Below, piece after piece: positions 22,814 to 35,418 of a DNA stretch of 64,000 nt (positions are counted from its first letter, which is position 1; every line of letters starts with the position of its first letter). A model generated the notes under the pieces. The model was not told the origin of the DNA. It did not search any database and was given only the letters and a program-made list of their open reading frames with translations. The translations under genes and the position numbers were made by a program. The DNA comes from Ailanthus altissimus (taxonomy: Eukaryota; Streptophyta; Magnoliopsida; Sapindales; Simaroubaceae), in the NCBI GenBank assembly GCA_946807835.1, contig OX327693.1, positions 2,311,501 through 2,375,500 of the forward strand. The letters are read 5' to 3'.

Positions 22814-22862
22814 ACCACTCTTACTTTTTATAAAAAAATAAGTTAGAGAAAGAAAATAAAAT

Positions 22863-24357
22863 TGCATTCGTTATGGATAAAAATTGCAGCTCTGGCTAGA
22901 TGATGCGTTTGGACAACTTTATGTTGTTGACATTTTAGCTCTGTAAAGCCGTCTGAAGTATATAAAGCAAAGTCAGTTTTAATGTTTATCTACTTCTAGC
23001 TTGACAAGATTGATGACAAGACAACTACAAGATCACGAGCTATTAAGACAATTTTAGAAAAAAAAGCAGTATTAAATAAATATATCGTAAGTTTTTTATT
23101 ATTAAATTGTGAATATAAATATTTGAATACAGTAAATCTTGATCACCAAAATAATATATATAAGCCAATCGGTTCAATAATTTAGGGGTTAGTGACTATA
23201 CTTTCAAAATTCAAATATTAAATTTAAATCATCAGAGTTTTTTTTATTATGTTCGAGGAAAAAATCATTATTATTAATAATTTTTTATACTTGTATATAA
23301 TTTTTTATGTTTCATTACTTTTTAAAATAATACTTTTAAAATAACCCTTATTTTTAAGATTTATTCTTTTAATTATATTTTTAATTTTTTATAACCAAGA
23401 ATGCAAGATTTGAACCCTTTTACCTCCCAATTTCTCCTATTCACTCTCTCAAACCAACAAGCCTTAAAAAGCACTCATCAAAACCTTATAGATTAGCGAT
23501 TAATTAGTACATAATCACTGAAATATAGAAAATACTTTGTAAGTTTATGAATTATTTAGGTAATAATGATTTATGTTGTGATATAGGTAATAATGATTTC
23601 TAGCTTTGTACCAACATTTTTTTTTACTCTTTTTGAACTAATTTGATACTATTTAGTGCTATTTTTAATCATATATATCATAAAATTATTTCGTTTTATA
23701 AAACAAGCGCACAATATACTTTTAATTCGAGAAACATACAATTATTTAGTGTCGATTTTTCAAAAATTTACGTCAAATGATAAGACCATTTATAAAAAAA
23801 ATGTATTCTTTTTTAGGACTTTTAAGTTTTTTTTTGGGTACAAAATATAATTAAAAGGTAATTTTTTAGGGCCTCTAAGTTTTTTTTTTTGAATTACTTT
23901 AATTTATATAAAATATAATTGAAAGGTAAAACGGACTGATGTTATTTTTTTTAGCGATAAAAAATTATAAATTTTTATATATATTGCTAAAAAAAATCTA
24001 TAAAAAAAGACCCTTTAAACAAATTTCTCATATTTTAAAAGGGACATAGTAGTAGTTTTTAGACGATAGATGCCTGGTAAGCAAGTTAAAATTGCCCAAA
24101 TAGACAGATATATCCCCACCTCGAACATCGAATGGTGTCCATATATATCACCATCACTTGGAATCACGCGACAAAAGCATCCATATCCTCTAGTTTATGC
24201 GTCCGTCAAAGATGACTCTAACAAAATAAAATAATCTGTTGAAAAATTGAAAAATATGTTGACAAATCTACATGGGCATCACTCAAACTACTCCTTTATA
24301 CAATCTACACATTCAATCAATATTCAGAGGCATTCAAGAACAAGTTGTGATCAGAAA
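22863..24357. other. AT-rich intergenic DNA and upstream region of CYP81 copy 2
   Basis: From 22863 to about 24050 only AT-rich DNA is seen. From about 24060 to 24357 the sequence resembles the upstream region of copy 3 (36500-36835), so the promoter was duplicated along with the gene. A TATATAT site lies near 24139. Confidence 0.6.
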
Positions 24358-26776
24358 ATGTATCGTTTCCATGCTCTCATGCAGAAAATATGGTTGCTGC
24401 TCATAGTTTCTGCATCATTATTTCTTCTTATTTCCAAGTTAATTATTTCTTTACATAAACGAACACGTCGTTATAAGAATCTCCCACCAAGCCCACCTTC
24501 ATTTCCGATAATCGGCCATCTCCATCTAATCAAAGAACCGATCCACAGAAGTTTGCAGGAACTTTCACACAAGTACGGTCCAATACTGAAACTCTCATTC
24601 GGAAAAGTCAGGGTATTGCTAGTATCCTCCCCGTCTGCCGTCGAAGAATGTTTCTCGAAGAACGACGTCGTCTTAGCCAATAGGCCTCGCCTTATCTCTG
24701 GCAAGTACCTGAACTACGACCACACCACAATTGGCGCTGCCTCTTACGGCCCCCATTGGCGCAACCTACGCCGGCTCACAACACTCGAGATCTTCTCAAC
24801 AGTCCGCCTCAACATGTTTCTGGGTATTAGACAGGATGAGGTTAGATTGTTGCTTAAAAATCTTTATCATCAGTGTTCAAATGGAAGCAAGGCGAGAGTG
24901 GAGATGAAGTCGAAGTTGTCCGAGTTGTCTTTCAACATCATCATGAGGATGGTTGCAGGGAAAAGATATTTCGGGGTGGATCAAGTTGATGATCCCCAGG
25001 AGGCGAAGCGATTTCGGGATATTATAAGGGAGATTTTAGAAGTTAGCGGAGCATCAAATCCTGGAGACTTTTTGCCACTGTTTCGGTGGGTGGATTATAA
25101 GGGTTATACGAAGAGAATGATAACGCTGCAGAGAAAGTTTGATGGGTTCATGCAGGGTTTGATTGACGAGCATCGGAACAAAAAGAACTCTCCAGTTGAA
25201 GGAGGAAGATCAACCAAGACGATGATCGATTCTATGTTGTCTCTACAGGAATCTGAACCTGAATACTATTCTGATAAAATCATCAAAGGCATTATTCTGG
25301 TATGTTTATGCATGATCAATATATCTTCTGAACTATCTGTTTCATATAAAGTTATGGTTTGTTTAGTCAACTTTCGAAACAGGTAAAATATTCGAGAAAC
25401 ACTTCCAACATTATTTTTTAGAATTAGACTTCGCTTGGGTTTGTTTGGTATTATTTTGCTTTTATATAACTTTTGAAATAAGTAAATTATTTGCCGAACA
25501 CTTATTATTACGTTTGGTAATTAGTACTCAACAGCCTTGTACCTGCAAAACCCTATCCCTACATATTTAGGTTGATTTTAACTTATAGCCTTAACATCAC
25601 ACGTTAGAAGAATATTCCCCACGTCATAGTTAATTTTGATGGCGGCATAAGATTCAATTGAATTCAGTCAAATTTAATTAAAATAAAGATGTCATGTTTT
25701 ATGGTTCCCAGTCTTACCGCATCTCCTATCCGTCTAAAATAGAATTTCTTCATGAAAAATCTGCTTGATTTAGGTTGTAAATTTAGAAGAGGGCTGTCCA
25801 TTTTTTGTTAAAGATTTCAGTTCAAAATTGACTTTGAATTGAACCGGTCGATTTTATAGAAAGTGGAATCAATTAGTTCTTATATGAAGAACCGAACTAA
25901 ATAAGTATTTGATTTTTATAAATTTTTTTATCTATTTTAGCCTTTTCTTTTTTGTTTTTGAACAAAATCAAACCAAATGAAAACAAGACCAAACTAATCA
26001 ATTCTTAAAAATAAGAATCGACTTTTTTATTCGAAAATAAAACCCAAAGCTTGTAAATGTAAATCATGTTGTTATTAATTATTAATTTGTCCATGATTTG
26101 GTAGTACGTAATTACTTTCTCACTCCTATATATAAATCATTAGCTATTGATGTTCATGCAGACATTGCTAGCGGCGGGCACAGACACATCCTCAGTGACA
26201 ATAGAGTGGGCTATGTCACTTCTCCTCAACCATCCTGCCGAGCTGAAGAAGGCGAAAGCTGAGCTTGGTAACTGTGTTGGCCATGGCCGTTTGGTGGACG
26301 AACCCGATCTCGCCAAGTTGCCTTACATCCGAAACATAATCAACGAGACTCTCCGATTGTTCCCCGCAGCGCCGCTCCTGGTGCCACATGAATCTTCAAG
26401 TGACTGCACCATCGGGGGCTATGATGTGCCACCTTCCACGATGTTATTGATCAATGCATGGGCCATTCACAGGGATCCCAAGAACTGGGATGATCCTATG
26501 AGTTTCAAGCCAGAACGATTCGAGAAAATAGAAGGTGAGGGGTACAAGTTTGTGCCATTTGGGCTAGGAAGAAGAGCTTGCCCTGGGGCTGGCCTTGCGC
26601 ATAGAGTAATGGGGTTGTCTTTGGCTGCATTAATTCAGTGCTTTGAGTGGGAGAGAGTTGGTAAAAAAGAAGTGGACTTGACTGAAGGAATGGGTATAAC
26701 AATGCCTAAAGCCCAACCATTAGAAGCTTTTTGCAGAGCACGCGAGCCCATGTTGAAAGTCCTTTCGGAGCTTTAG
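24358..26776 (+). CDS. CYP81-like cytochrome P450 monooxygenase (copy 2, intact)
   Basis: Two exons, 24358-25299 and 26162-26776, with a GT...AG phase-0 intron of 862 bp, give 518 residues, usual for an A-type plant P450. An N-terminal membrane anchor (about 11-32) and proline hinge PPSPP (43-47) place it on the ER. The I-helix AAGTDTSS (318-325) binds oxygen. The K-helix ETLR is at 376-379, PERF at 431-434, and the haem loop [10 protein letters not shown] at 447-456 with Cys454 as ligand. I chose ATG 24358 because it aligns with copy 3; ATG 24256 in the same frame would add 34 residues with no expected role. CYP81 enzymes often hydroxylate or modify flavonoids, lignans or glucosinolates; the substrate here is unknown. 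AATAAA is at 26948-26953. Confidence 0.93.
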
Positions 26777-28756
26777 TTGCAGTGATGCTTAATCGATTTT
26801 CTAAATCTTCAAAAATATGCAAAAGTTTATTGTTGAATTTGTTTCTCTCTATGTATGTTTTTGATTTAGCATTGTATTATTGTCCTTTCTTGTAAGGTTT
26901 ATCCATGTGAACCATTTGAATTAGGATATCTTAATTTAAACTTATTTAATAAAAGAATTTTTATAATGTGTATTATATTAGTTATGTATGATCAAAATTT
27001 ATTCTTTAACTATTTAATTTTTTATCAAGTTTTTACTCTATTTTTGCAAAAGTAAGATTAAAAATAAGGACAAACAAATTTAGTTTTGGATTGATTTAGT
27101 TATAACCGATTGAAAATCGAATTGATTAGTTTTACTCTAAAGTTTCTAAATATGAAACCTCACAAAAGTTATTTCTCTGCCATTGTATTCTCCTAAAAAT
27201 TACGAGAGCACACCGTTCTTTTATTAAAAAAAAATACTCTGACACTCTTGGAAAAAAAAGAGAACTATATAATTTATTTATTCTTAAAAAAACAAGAACC
27301 ATAAACATTAAAGCACTACTAAAAATAGAACCAAGTCATGCCCCTTTCTTTTTTCTGCCTGCTCTTCAATTACTTATGCAACGTCTTATTTATAGGAATT
27401 TGACTACAACTTTATTATTCCAATTTGGAAAAGAAAATCGAAAGAATTTTATTTTCTAATTAAATACAAAATAAACTCTATTTCTTTCCTTTTTCTTTAA
27501 ACTTTCAATTTAAATAGGAAAATGGTATTTCTAACTTCACGAGACTTTTTTTATTTGTGGACACTTTTTAAAATAAATGCAAGTATTGACTCAACTTTTC
27601 TAATTATCTTTTCTTTAAGTTAATTCATTTGCATCTTTTATTTATTTTTTTCCTGTGTAAGAAAAATACTCTAATAAAAATAAAATAAATAAATAATAAT
27701 TATAGATTTAAGGGTTATATAAGTAATATATATAGACACAATAATAAAATATAAAAATAAGATAAACAACTAACAATTTGAATTTCCCCCTATATTTTTC
27801 TCCGATTTCTCGGCAACCAAACAAGCTCAAAGCAAAAACACTTCATCAATGCATCTGATCAATCAAAATTGGTTACCTTTAAAAAGGGTTTTCATTTTCT
27901 TGTGAGACAAACCCATTTGAAGACCTATCATTGCCTGTCGAGCCACTGATTCAGAAGTTAAAACTCAATCAATCATTGTATGCCGTAATTGGTAAAATGG
28001 TTCCATTCTAATGAATCCAATTCATTTTTTTTTTTTTGGAATTATGTTTCAATTAATTTGGAGTTGGAATTGAAAAAGGAATCAAAGCTTGTGGAAAAAG
28101 CACAGATTGAATCAAAAGCCAACACGTGGGAAGATTGGGTTACACGTCGTTGTGTCGTTATAATGTCAGCTATATATGCCGGCCAATGTTTTTTCTCTCT
28201 CTTTTTTTTTTTTAAATTGTCTTTGGTCCAACGAAAACACACTCGACTTGTCTTTGCTTCATGTGATAGTGTATTTACATTGTTACCTTTTTTCTCTCCT
28301 ATTCTCTATCCTTTCATCAACTTTCAAAACCCTAATTTAAAATTTGACTACCAATTGCAACCTCGTGTGGTTGCTGCAGTGGTTGCGAGCACACAACCAC
28401 GCACTGCAGCTGTGTGTAGCTTTGCATGGTTGCATCCAATCCAAATTTTAAGCACAACAATTTTTTTTTCTCTTTTGAAACTCTCTCTCCCGCACTACCA
28501 ACATTAGGAGTAATCCTCTCCTCAAATCACAAACCATTATGTGCTTATGCTGTATCGTCGATTCTATGACTCGACAACTCTTTGATTGTACGGTTCGTCG
28601 ATTTTTCCAAATAAAAATAAAGTAAAAATAAATTAATATTAAGGTTTTAAAAGCAATCAAATCATAGTGTTATATATAAAGGTCGACTAACTTCAAAATT
28701 TAAATTTAGGCTGAATTTTTATTTTGACCTATTTTTTAGTTAAACTGAATGAAAAT
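26777..28756. other. AT-rich intergenic DNA
   Basis: The first 180 bp are the 3' flank of copy 2. The rest is AT-rich with no supported gene. The open frame 27989-28507 has low-complexity composition and no recognised motif. A short GC-rich hairpin lies at 28373-28410. Confidence 0.55.
28373..28410. repeat. GC-rich hairpin in AT-rich DNA
   Basis: GCTGCAGTGGTTG (28373-28385) pairs with CAACCAC-G-CACTGCAGC (28394-28410), a 16-bp stem with a one-base bulge and an 8-base loop. Confidence 0.5.
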
Positions 28757-31106
28757 TGTCACTCTCCAATTCGAAAGAGTTAAAATAGTGATTTACACTT
28801 TACTAAAATTTATTATGCAAAATTTATACTCAATACTTAATGAATAATTAAAAAATTAAATTTAGTCATAATAATCATCAAAGTCAAAAGTACAAAAATA
28901 AACTTCTTAACAATAAAATAACACTCTAATAAAAGTCCATTAATACAAATCCTAACGACTTATAGGGAATTAATAGGTAGCAGCCGTCTCGCTAAATTCA
29001 TTATGTACATAATCCTTTAGTCATCTGGTGATCACAACAAACTATAGTGAGTGTAGCAACCACTTATCCAACACCAAAAAAAATAAATATTTAAATATAT
29101 GTATAATATTTATATTTTATTTGTATGTGAATGATACTTAAGTTATGTATTGTTATTAGTATTGCTTTTATAGATTAAGAACATATTATTCATATTGGGT
29201 TTATTTGTAAGACTTTAAATTTATTTTAAAGATCAAATTATAATACTTTGAAAGTTTTGGGGGCTAATATGTAAATACTAAAATTAGCCTCTTAGTATAA
29301 AAATACACTTTTAAAACCCTAATTCACTCATTTTAGTTGAGCCACATCTTTTAGAGTGAGAAAAGAGAGAAATAAAGGGAAGAGAAAGAGAAGAAGAAGA
29401 AAAAAGTTAGAATTTAAGTTTTAAGAGGTATATTATAACCCTTTCTTAGTTTCTTGGTGTTAATTCCTTCAAATTTGATTTCTGAAATATGTACAATTGA
29501 GTATTTAATGTGGATTTTGTAAGATATTTTGAGAATTGATGATGATTGTGTAGATAACTTGATAAATCATGATGAATTGCAGAATTTCTTTTTGATAGTC
29601 TCTTGATCCGAAATTTTTTATAAATTATTATACTTTGATTCTGGTTTTGGATTTTGAGTATATGAAATTATACATATTTAGAATCATTTGAGACTTTGAA
29701 TCGATTGAAAATTCCAGAAATTAAATTTGTAGTGAATTTATCAAAATGACCCTAAAATTTTAGAAATTTCCTATATTAACAGTATGATACGGTAACAAAT
29801 AATTTTTGATCTGCTGAATGATCTTAAAAAATTATGAGTTTATGGAATATGATAATTTTATATGTCTAATATAATATACTCAGAATTGAGAAATTAAATC
29901 AATGTGGTTAAATTGTTATGATTTTCTAAAGAGTGTCAGCTCATTGCAGTATTTGATTAACAAATTTTAAAGCTATAAAATAAAATAGTTTTAAAATACT
30001 TTTGGCAGTGATTTTGAAGTGAAATATTTATCATGAAGTGAAATATTTATCATGGATTGAAATATATGTCAAGAGTAATTCTGTGGTAGTTTTATAATTT
30101 TTGAGTTAATATATGATTTTATAAAATTAAGAGACTAAATACTGTTCAGTAAATATCTTGATCGCACTAGAATAATAGTTTGGATTTGATGGTGTTTATG
30201 AAATAGATTGTGTAAATATTATGATATAATATTCATATATAAGGAGGATATATAAGTTAAAAAAGATATATTCTGATTTTGGAGTAATTGGACATCATTT
30301 TATGTATAAAATTTTTTTGTTAAGTGTAAGTGGTCAGAATGATAAGTTTTGAGAAACCAAGTAATTAGACTAATTTGATGTGATAAGTGCAATATGTATA
30401 ATTTTGTAAGCTATTTAAAGTGTTTTATGTGAATTGTGAGGCTTATGAAAGGATTAATCTTCATTGATAGGTTAAGGAGAATTAAGCCTTGTACCCGAAA
30501 GTGTTAAGAAGTATACTAGACTTTTACTGAAATCACAATAACTATAGTAATTGTCTATGTATGATTTTGTAAATGTGCTTATGAATATATTTATGTTATG
30601 CTAAAGTATATTTGATATGAAATGTGAAAGACATATGTTTATGAATGCGAGCATTGACATTAAGCATAAACATACATGTGTTTATAAAAGTGAACTTTCA
30701 AAATGAAATGTGTTTAACAAAGAAAGCTTTTGAAATGAAAAATGTCCATGAGATACGTTTTGTGTTTTGAGAATGCTTAAACTTACTATTTACGTAGTAG
30801 GCACCTTATGTGATTTGTGGAGCCTTTATGTGTGGCATTTCCTTTAGGATTGGTATATGTTATGTGTTCTGTATGTAGGGAGAATCCTATTGGTACCTAA
30901 AAGAAGATTGAGTCATCACATTCATGTGGTGGAGTATTGGTGCATGTGAGAAGACTCATCGATGATCAGGGTGAGGGTTTGGCTCTTACCTTTGGACATG
31001 AGCATTATATATGTATAATTTAAACCTTACTTATACTATTTCTCTTATATGGTATGTCACCTACGAGTGAAATTTGGCTCATTATGTGATATGTGATATA
31101 GGAGTC

Positions 31107-32482
31107 TGATAAGGCGTAATTGTATAAACTATTTTATCTTCCTAACTTGATATTTGTTCAATTTATCTCAATAATTGGGCTATTTATGCATATTAATGTT
31201 GTTTTATAGGTTTAAGCATTATCGGAGCAAAAATACCGGAAAACGGACGCAAATGAGAACATTAGAGATAAAAATACAAATGGTGGCACTGTTTGCTACA
31301 GTACACTGTTGCTACAGTACCACGGTTTGCTACAGTGCAGCGCCGCAGCACTGGATTTCAGCGTCGCGGTGCCAATTGCAGAAAGTGAGCGCCGCGGCAT
31401 TGAATCGCAGCGCCGCGGCGCCGAGACCTGGGCAGCAAAAGTTGACAGGTTGCTGAAAATCAGGAAACCCAAAAGCAACCCTAAGTGCGCCCTAATTCCG
31501 TGCTCTTACCTATATATTTGCACAAAACTTACATTTTGAGGGGAGACTCCAGCTGGGACAGCAGCTGGAAACACAAAGAAACACCTAACTTCTAAGTTTG
31601 GAGAAATCAAAGAGGAGGAAAGCAAACTTCAACTTCAAAGACATTTGACAGGGATGTCTTCTTTGCTTTGATTCTTTACTTGTTGTAAGATGTTTAGTTT
31701 ACATGTATTGATGGAATTAGCTTCAAGATTGTGTAGTTTAATGATGAGCTAATTTCATTAATCTAGGACTACATCCTTGAACTCATTATGTGATTGATTT
31801 TAGCTCTCTCTTTTATGGTATTAATTCAGCTTTTGATATATTCATTGTGCTTGTGCTTAATGCTATTTGATTACTTGGCCAGTAGTTAAATTGATCTAGA
31901 AATACTTAAATAAACTTGACAAAGGCATTTAGGTATTCAGTCTTAAGCATATTGATGCATGATCATAGTGTAGTACACTTGAGTTTCATATGGGATAGAC
32001 ATATACTCATAAGGCATGTATGGCTCATAAAACTTGTGCTTAATGAATTTTGTTCAATTTATTTATCATAGACATATAGATATTTGATTGGATAAAATAT
32101 ATTTGCTTGACCTGCAAAAGAGGCTTGTGATGTGTTAAGTGTTTTGATCAATATATCAAGTTGAGAACCAATAAACATCAAAGAGATTCTGTTGAATTTA
32201 TTTGCATAATGGGGGATAGTTTGTAATCCTAGGATTTCTCATATTGAATTTAACTTGTTGGTAATTTAGTTTATCACTTAGCATAATTAAGTTGTTCTTT
32301 TACTTGAGTAGTTTAATCTCATACATTAAATCATTTTCTGGATAATAGAAGAAAGACATCATTTCAGTACTTAAACTAGAAAAGATAAATCATTCTCTGT
32401 GGGATTGACACTTTTCTCATCATATATTACTTGTTGCGACACGTGCACTTGCGCTAATTTGTGTTATAGAAAACACACAACA
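31107..32482 (+). mobile_element. Solo LTR S1, inserted in E1
   Basis: It is 1376 bp, starts TGATAAGGCG and ends CACACAACA, with target copies GAGTC at 31102-31106 and 32483-32487. The family is different from E1. It holds three GCTACAGT motifs (31297-31337), a GC-rich repeat cluster (31336-31425) and a TATA-like CTATATATTT near 31508. The open frames 31175-31456 and 31309-31539 fall in the GC-rich cluster and are not genes. Confidence 0.85.
31336..31425 (+). repeat. Four 15-bp GC-rich units (CAGCGCCGCGGCNCC) in S1
   Basis: Four degenerate copies of CAGCGCCGCGGCNCC occur within 90 bp of an otherwise AT-rich element. The unit is nearly self-complementary around GCCGCGGC. Related clusters occur at 57535-57705 and 59885-60020 in a different element. 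Confidence 0.65.
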
Positions 32483-35418
32483 GAGTCCTACTAAGTAGTA
32501 GTTGAGTGATGGTATTCCTATTATATGTTTTGAAAGAATATATAAGCATGTACCTGACATGTGATTTAATAAGATCATGATTTTGATTTATCACAGCATA
32601 TCATACATATACATTGTGTACATATATGTATTTGCATTTTGATATATGAAAACTTAGTATGCTTACTGAGTGTCGTACTCATTATAGTTTATGATGATTT
32701 CAGGTAAATAAGATACATGTGTGCTTAGCGAATTTAATAAGGCTTCTGCTGTCCCTTGGGTTCTTTAAGTTGCTAGATTGCTAAGTGTTTCATTTTGAGA
32801 CACATGATTTAAGATATTTAATTTGCCCTTATTAAATAAATACTTATATATTATTTTATTGAGTGTGGTTATGGGTTGATTTTAAGTAAGAATTTGCAAT
32901 GAATATATTCTAGGTTTTCGATAATAAAGTTGCTACTGGTGACGTAATAGCGTGTTAATCTATGAGAAAACTCTGCGTATCTCCGGTTTACTAATTGCCC
33001 CAGTCATAATTCAATTGTTATAATTTTGAAAAATTAAAATGAATGTTTAAATATTGTCAATAAATGCTTATGTTTATATTTTAGGTTATGGGTTGATTTA
33101 TTGTTGAACTTACTAACAACTTGCTAAAGATTCCTATGTTGAATTAAAGTTTGAAATTTTATACAATATTATTTATGAGTGCACATTATTGAATGAATGT
33201 AAGTTATATCGTGTGTCAGATTTTTTGGGTCCGGGAAGTGACAGTGAGTATAAAACTCAATCAGTAAATTAGTTTTTCATATAACAAAATAATTACATAT
33301 ATATAATGCGTGTGCATGATGTGCCATTATCAAAAAAATCTTCCTTAAAATCTCAAAGCATATCATAATATATCTTTCAAATTATTTTCACTTAAGTTAG
33401 AAGTCTCTTTACTTAATTATCACTTAGTAGGACTTTCATAACTTACAAAATAAACCCAAAAGGTCACCTATCGACAACATACTGTATAAGAGGAATAGCG
33501 CAAGTGAGACTTAGATTTCATACACAGAGTATACTTATACCCGAAAGTAAGAGCCGAACCCTTACCTTGATTATTGGTGAGTCCTCCCATATGCACCAAT
33601 GCATCAACATACTAATGTAAAGACTCATAAGTCTTAATGGTACCTATAAGACTCCTCTTAACATACAGTAGCATAAACAAATAGATCACTTATATCAATC
33701 CTGAAGAAAATGTCACATATAATAGAAAGGCACCACAACATCAAAGGATGTCTACTAAGCAAAAATTAATTTGAGGAATCCTAGAAAAATAAACATATAT
33801 CATGGACAAAACTTTCACTTTAAAACAAATTTCTTATTCAAATAAGATCTTATGTATGTTCATACTTAATGTCAATGCTCACATTACAAACAAAACAAAT
33901 TCATAATTTCATATCAAAATATATTTTGCACAAAACATAATCTTAATTTGAAACATATACAAAACATCATATGCACAAATAATAATATGTTTGTTGTGAT
34001 TTCAGTAAAAGTCTAGAATACTTGCTTCTTACCGGATTATGATAAAACTCAAGCTCCTTAACCTAACATCGAAAATAAATTCTCTCATAAATACCATCAC
34101 AAAACTGAAAGATTAAAATAACTTGTTAAGCCGTTTACTTATCTCATCAAATTAACCTATCAAGTTAGTCTCTCTAACTTGTCAAAATTGACCTTTTAAC
34201 ACTTTTCAAATTTTCTTAGGACCTAAACAAAGTCGAATGTTTATGAGTTTACAATATCATAATCCTAGTGCATTACTAAATCTTATAGAAAATATAGGAT
34301 ACTTAATCCTTATAACCATATTTTATATAAATTCTAAAATTTAGAATAAAAACCTATCAGAAATTGATCTTCACTGACTAGCTCTTAGTCTCCAATTTTT
34401 TACAAATAATTCACTTATCAAATCGCTTGAAATTTGACAGAGACATTATAGACACATAGAGGGTTCCACAGAAAAAATATTCGTGTCTTTAAACAATCCA
34501 AATATTTTTATATGAATTTTATTCTAAAACCTTTAGATTCTGTTATTTAGAATTCTACATTGATACTTATATACTCGAAATACATAACAATTATAATATA
34601 TAAAATATGACCACTAAATTTTAATGTCATATTAGACACATAAAGGAATTATTATACCAAATTTTATAATTTTTGGAGGTGTTTTGGTCATTTAAATAAT
34701 ATTCGAATTTAATCATACTACAGAGACTAACAGATTCGAAAAACCTAAGGTTAGAATAAAAAAATCACTGAAAATTTAATTTATGGTATTGTTAAACGAA
34801 TCAAAATTCTATATGATCCTATAGATGTATATTTTAATTCAGCATAAAGATCTTAGCACAACTCATGACAGAAAATATAATCTACTTTTCAAAATATAAT
34901 ACTATCATGAACAAAACCTATAAAACTTTATCGATTCTTATCGTATACAATGTACTTATGATTCTTTTAATCAATGGCTTTCCAAATTCAAGCCTTATAA
35001 CCCTAGAACATCTAATTCAAAATTTAATCCCTTATTATTCTTAATACCTTTTATAAAATTGCTCTAAAATAATGAATAGCATTGTGAACAATTTGAAGGA
35101 TTGTAATGTTACCTACTTGATCTCTAAATTTTTCTCAAGAATCTTTTAATTACTTCTCAAAGCTTTTAGGGCCGTTTTCTTTAGAGAAAACATGTATTGT
35201 ATGATTAAAAGCTTTTAAACTAACTTATTTATAGTATAGGATTTTTCCTTAGGGCACAAGAAAATCCTAATCCAAATCATATTCTTATACAAAACTTGGG
35301 GAGTCTTAATAGGACTTAGAAATTTTAATCTAAATATATAACTTATAACTCTATTCCAAATAAATAAATAAATAATTGAATATTCCAAATACTTACCTTA
35401 AAATTTTAGGTCGTTACA

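Larger units (their letters stand above)
17505..22862 (+). mobile_element. Endogenous caulimovirid, right arm
   Basis: Plus-strand viral DNA running from the coat region through protease, RT, RNase H and the unknown C-terminal region to the promoter. It is the reverse of 15007-16109 plus 2690-6952. The movement-protein region is missing because the arm begins downstream of it. Similarity to the left arm ends near 22862, about 50 bp past the TATA. Identity is about 96% in the protease part and looks lower in the promoter. Many stops and frameshifts are present. Confidence 0.8.
29052..33243 (+). mobile_element. LTR-like element E1, inserted in E2
   Basis: It starts TGTAGCAACC and ends GGAAGTGACA with target copies GTGAG at 29047-29051 and 33244-33248. 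Without the nested element S1 it is about 2.81 kb. It is in the opposite orientation to E2 and to E3. There are no gag or pol remains; a purine-rich tract after CCCTAATT (about 29320-29410) and many T-rich stretches are typical of LTR promoter regions. A solo LTR is the simplest reading. Confidence 0.75.
28757..35418 (-). mobile_element. Old LTR-like element E2, split by E1
   Basis: It starts TGTCACTCTCC and ends GTCGTTACA, so it has TG...CA ends. It is the same family as E1 and E3 in the E3 orientation. Its own parts are 28757-29051 and 33249-35418, about 2.47 kb. The flanks (GAAAA/GAAAC) are only a near match for a duplicated target, in keeping with age. No coding domain is seen, so it is most likely a solo LTR of a large retrotransposon. 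Confidence 0.65.

Noticed and set aside
24256..24357. Upstream in-frame ATG of CYP81 copy 2 as the true start
   Set aside because: It would put 34 polar residues before the membrane anchor, while copy 3 supports the start at the 24358 equivalent.
27989..28507. Open frame of 172 codons
   Set aside because: Low-complexity runs of Phe and Leu from T-rich DNA, no motif, and no sign of gene structure.
31175..31539. Overlapping open frames in S1
   Set aside because: They coincide with the GC-rich repeat units inside a solo LTR.
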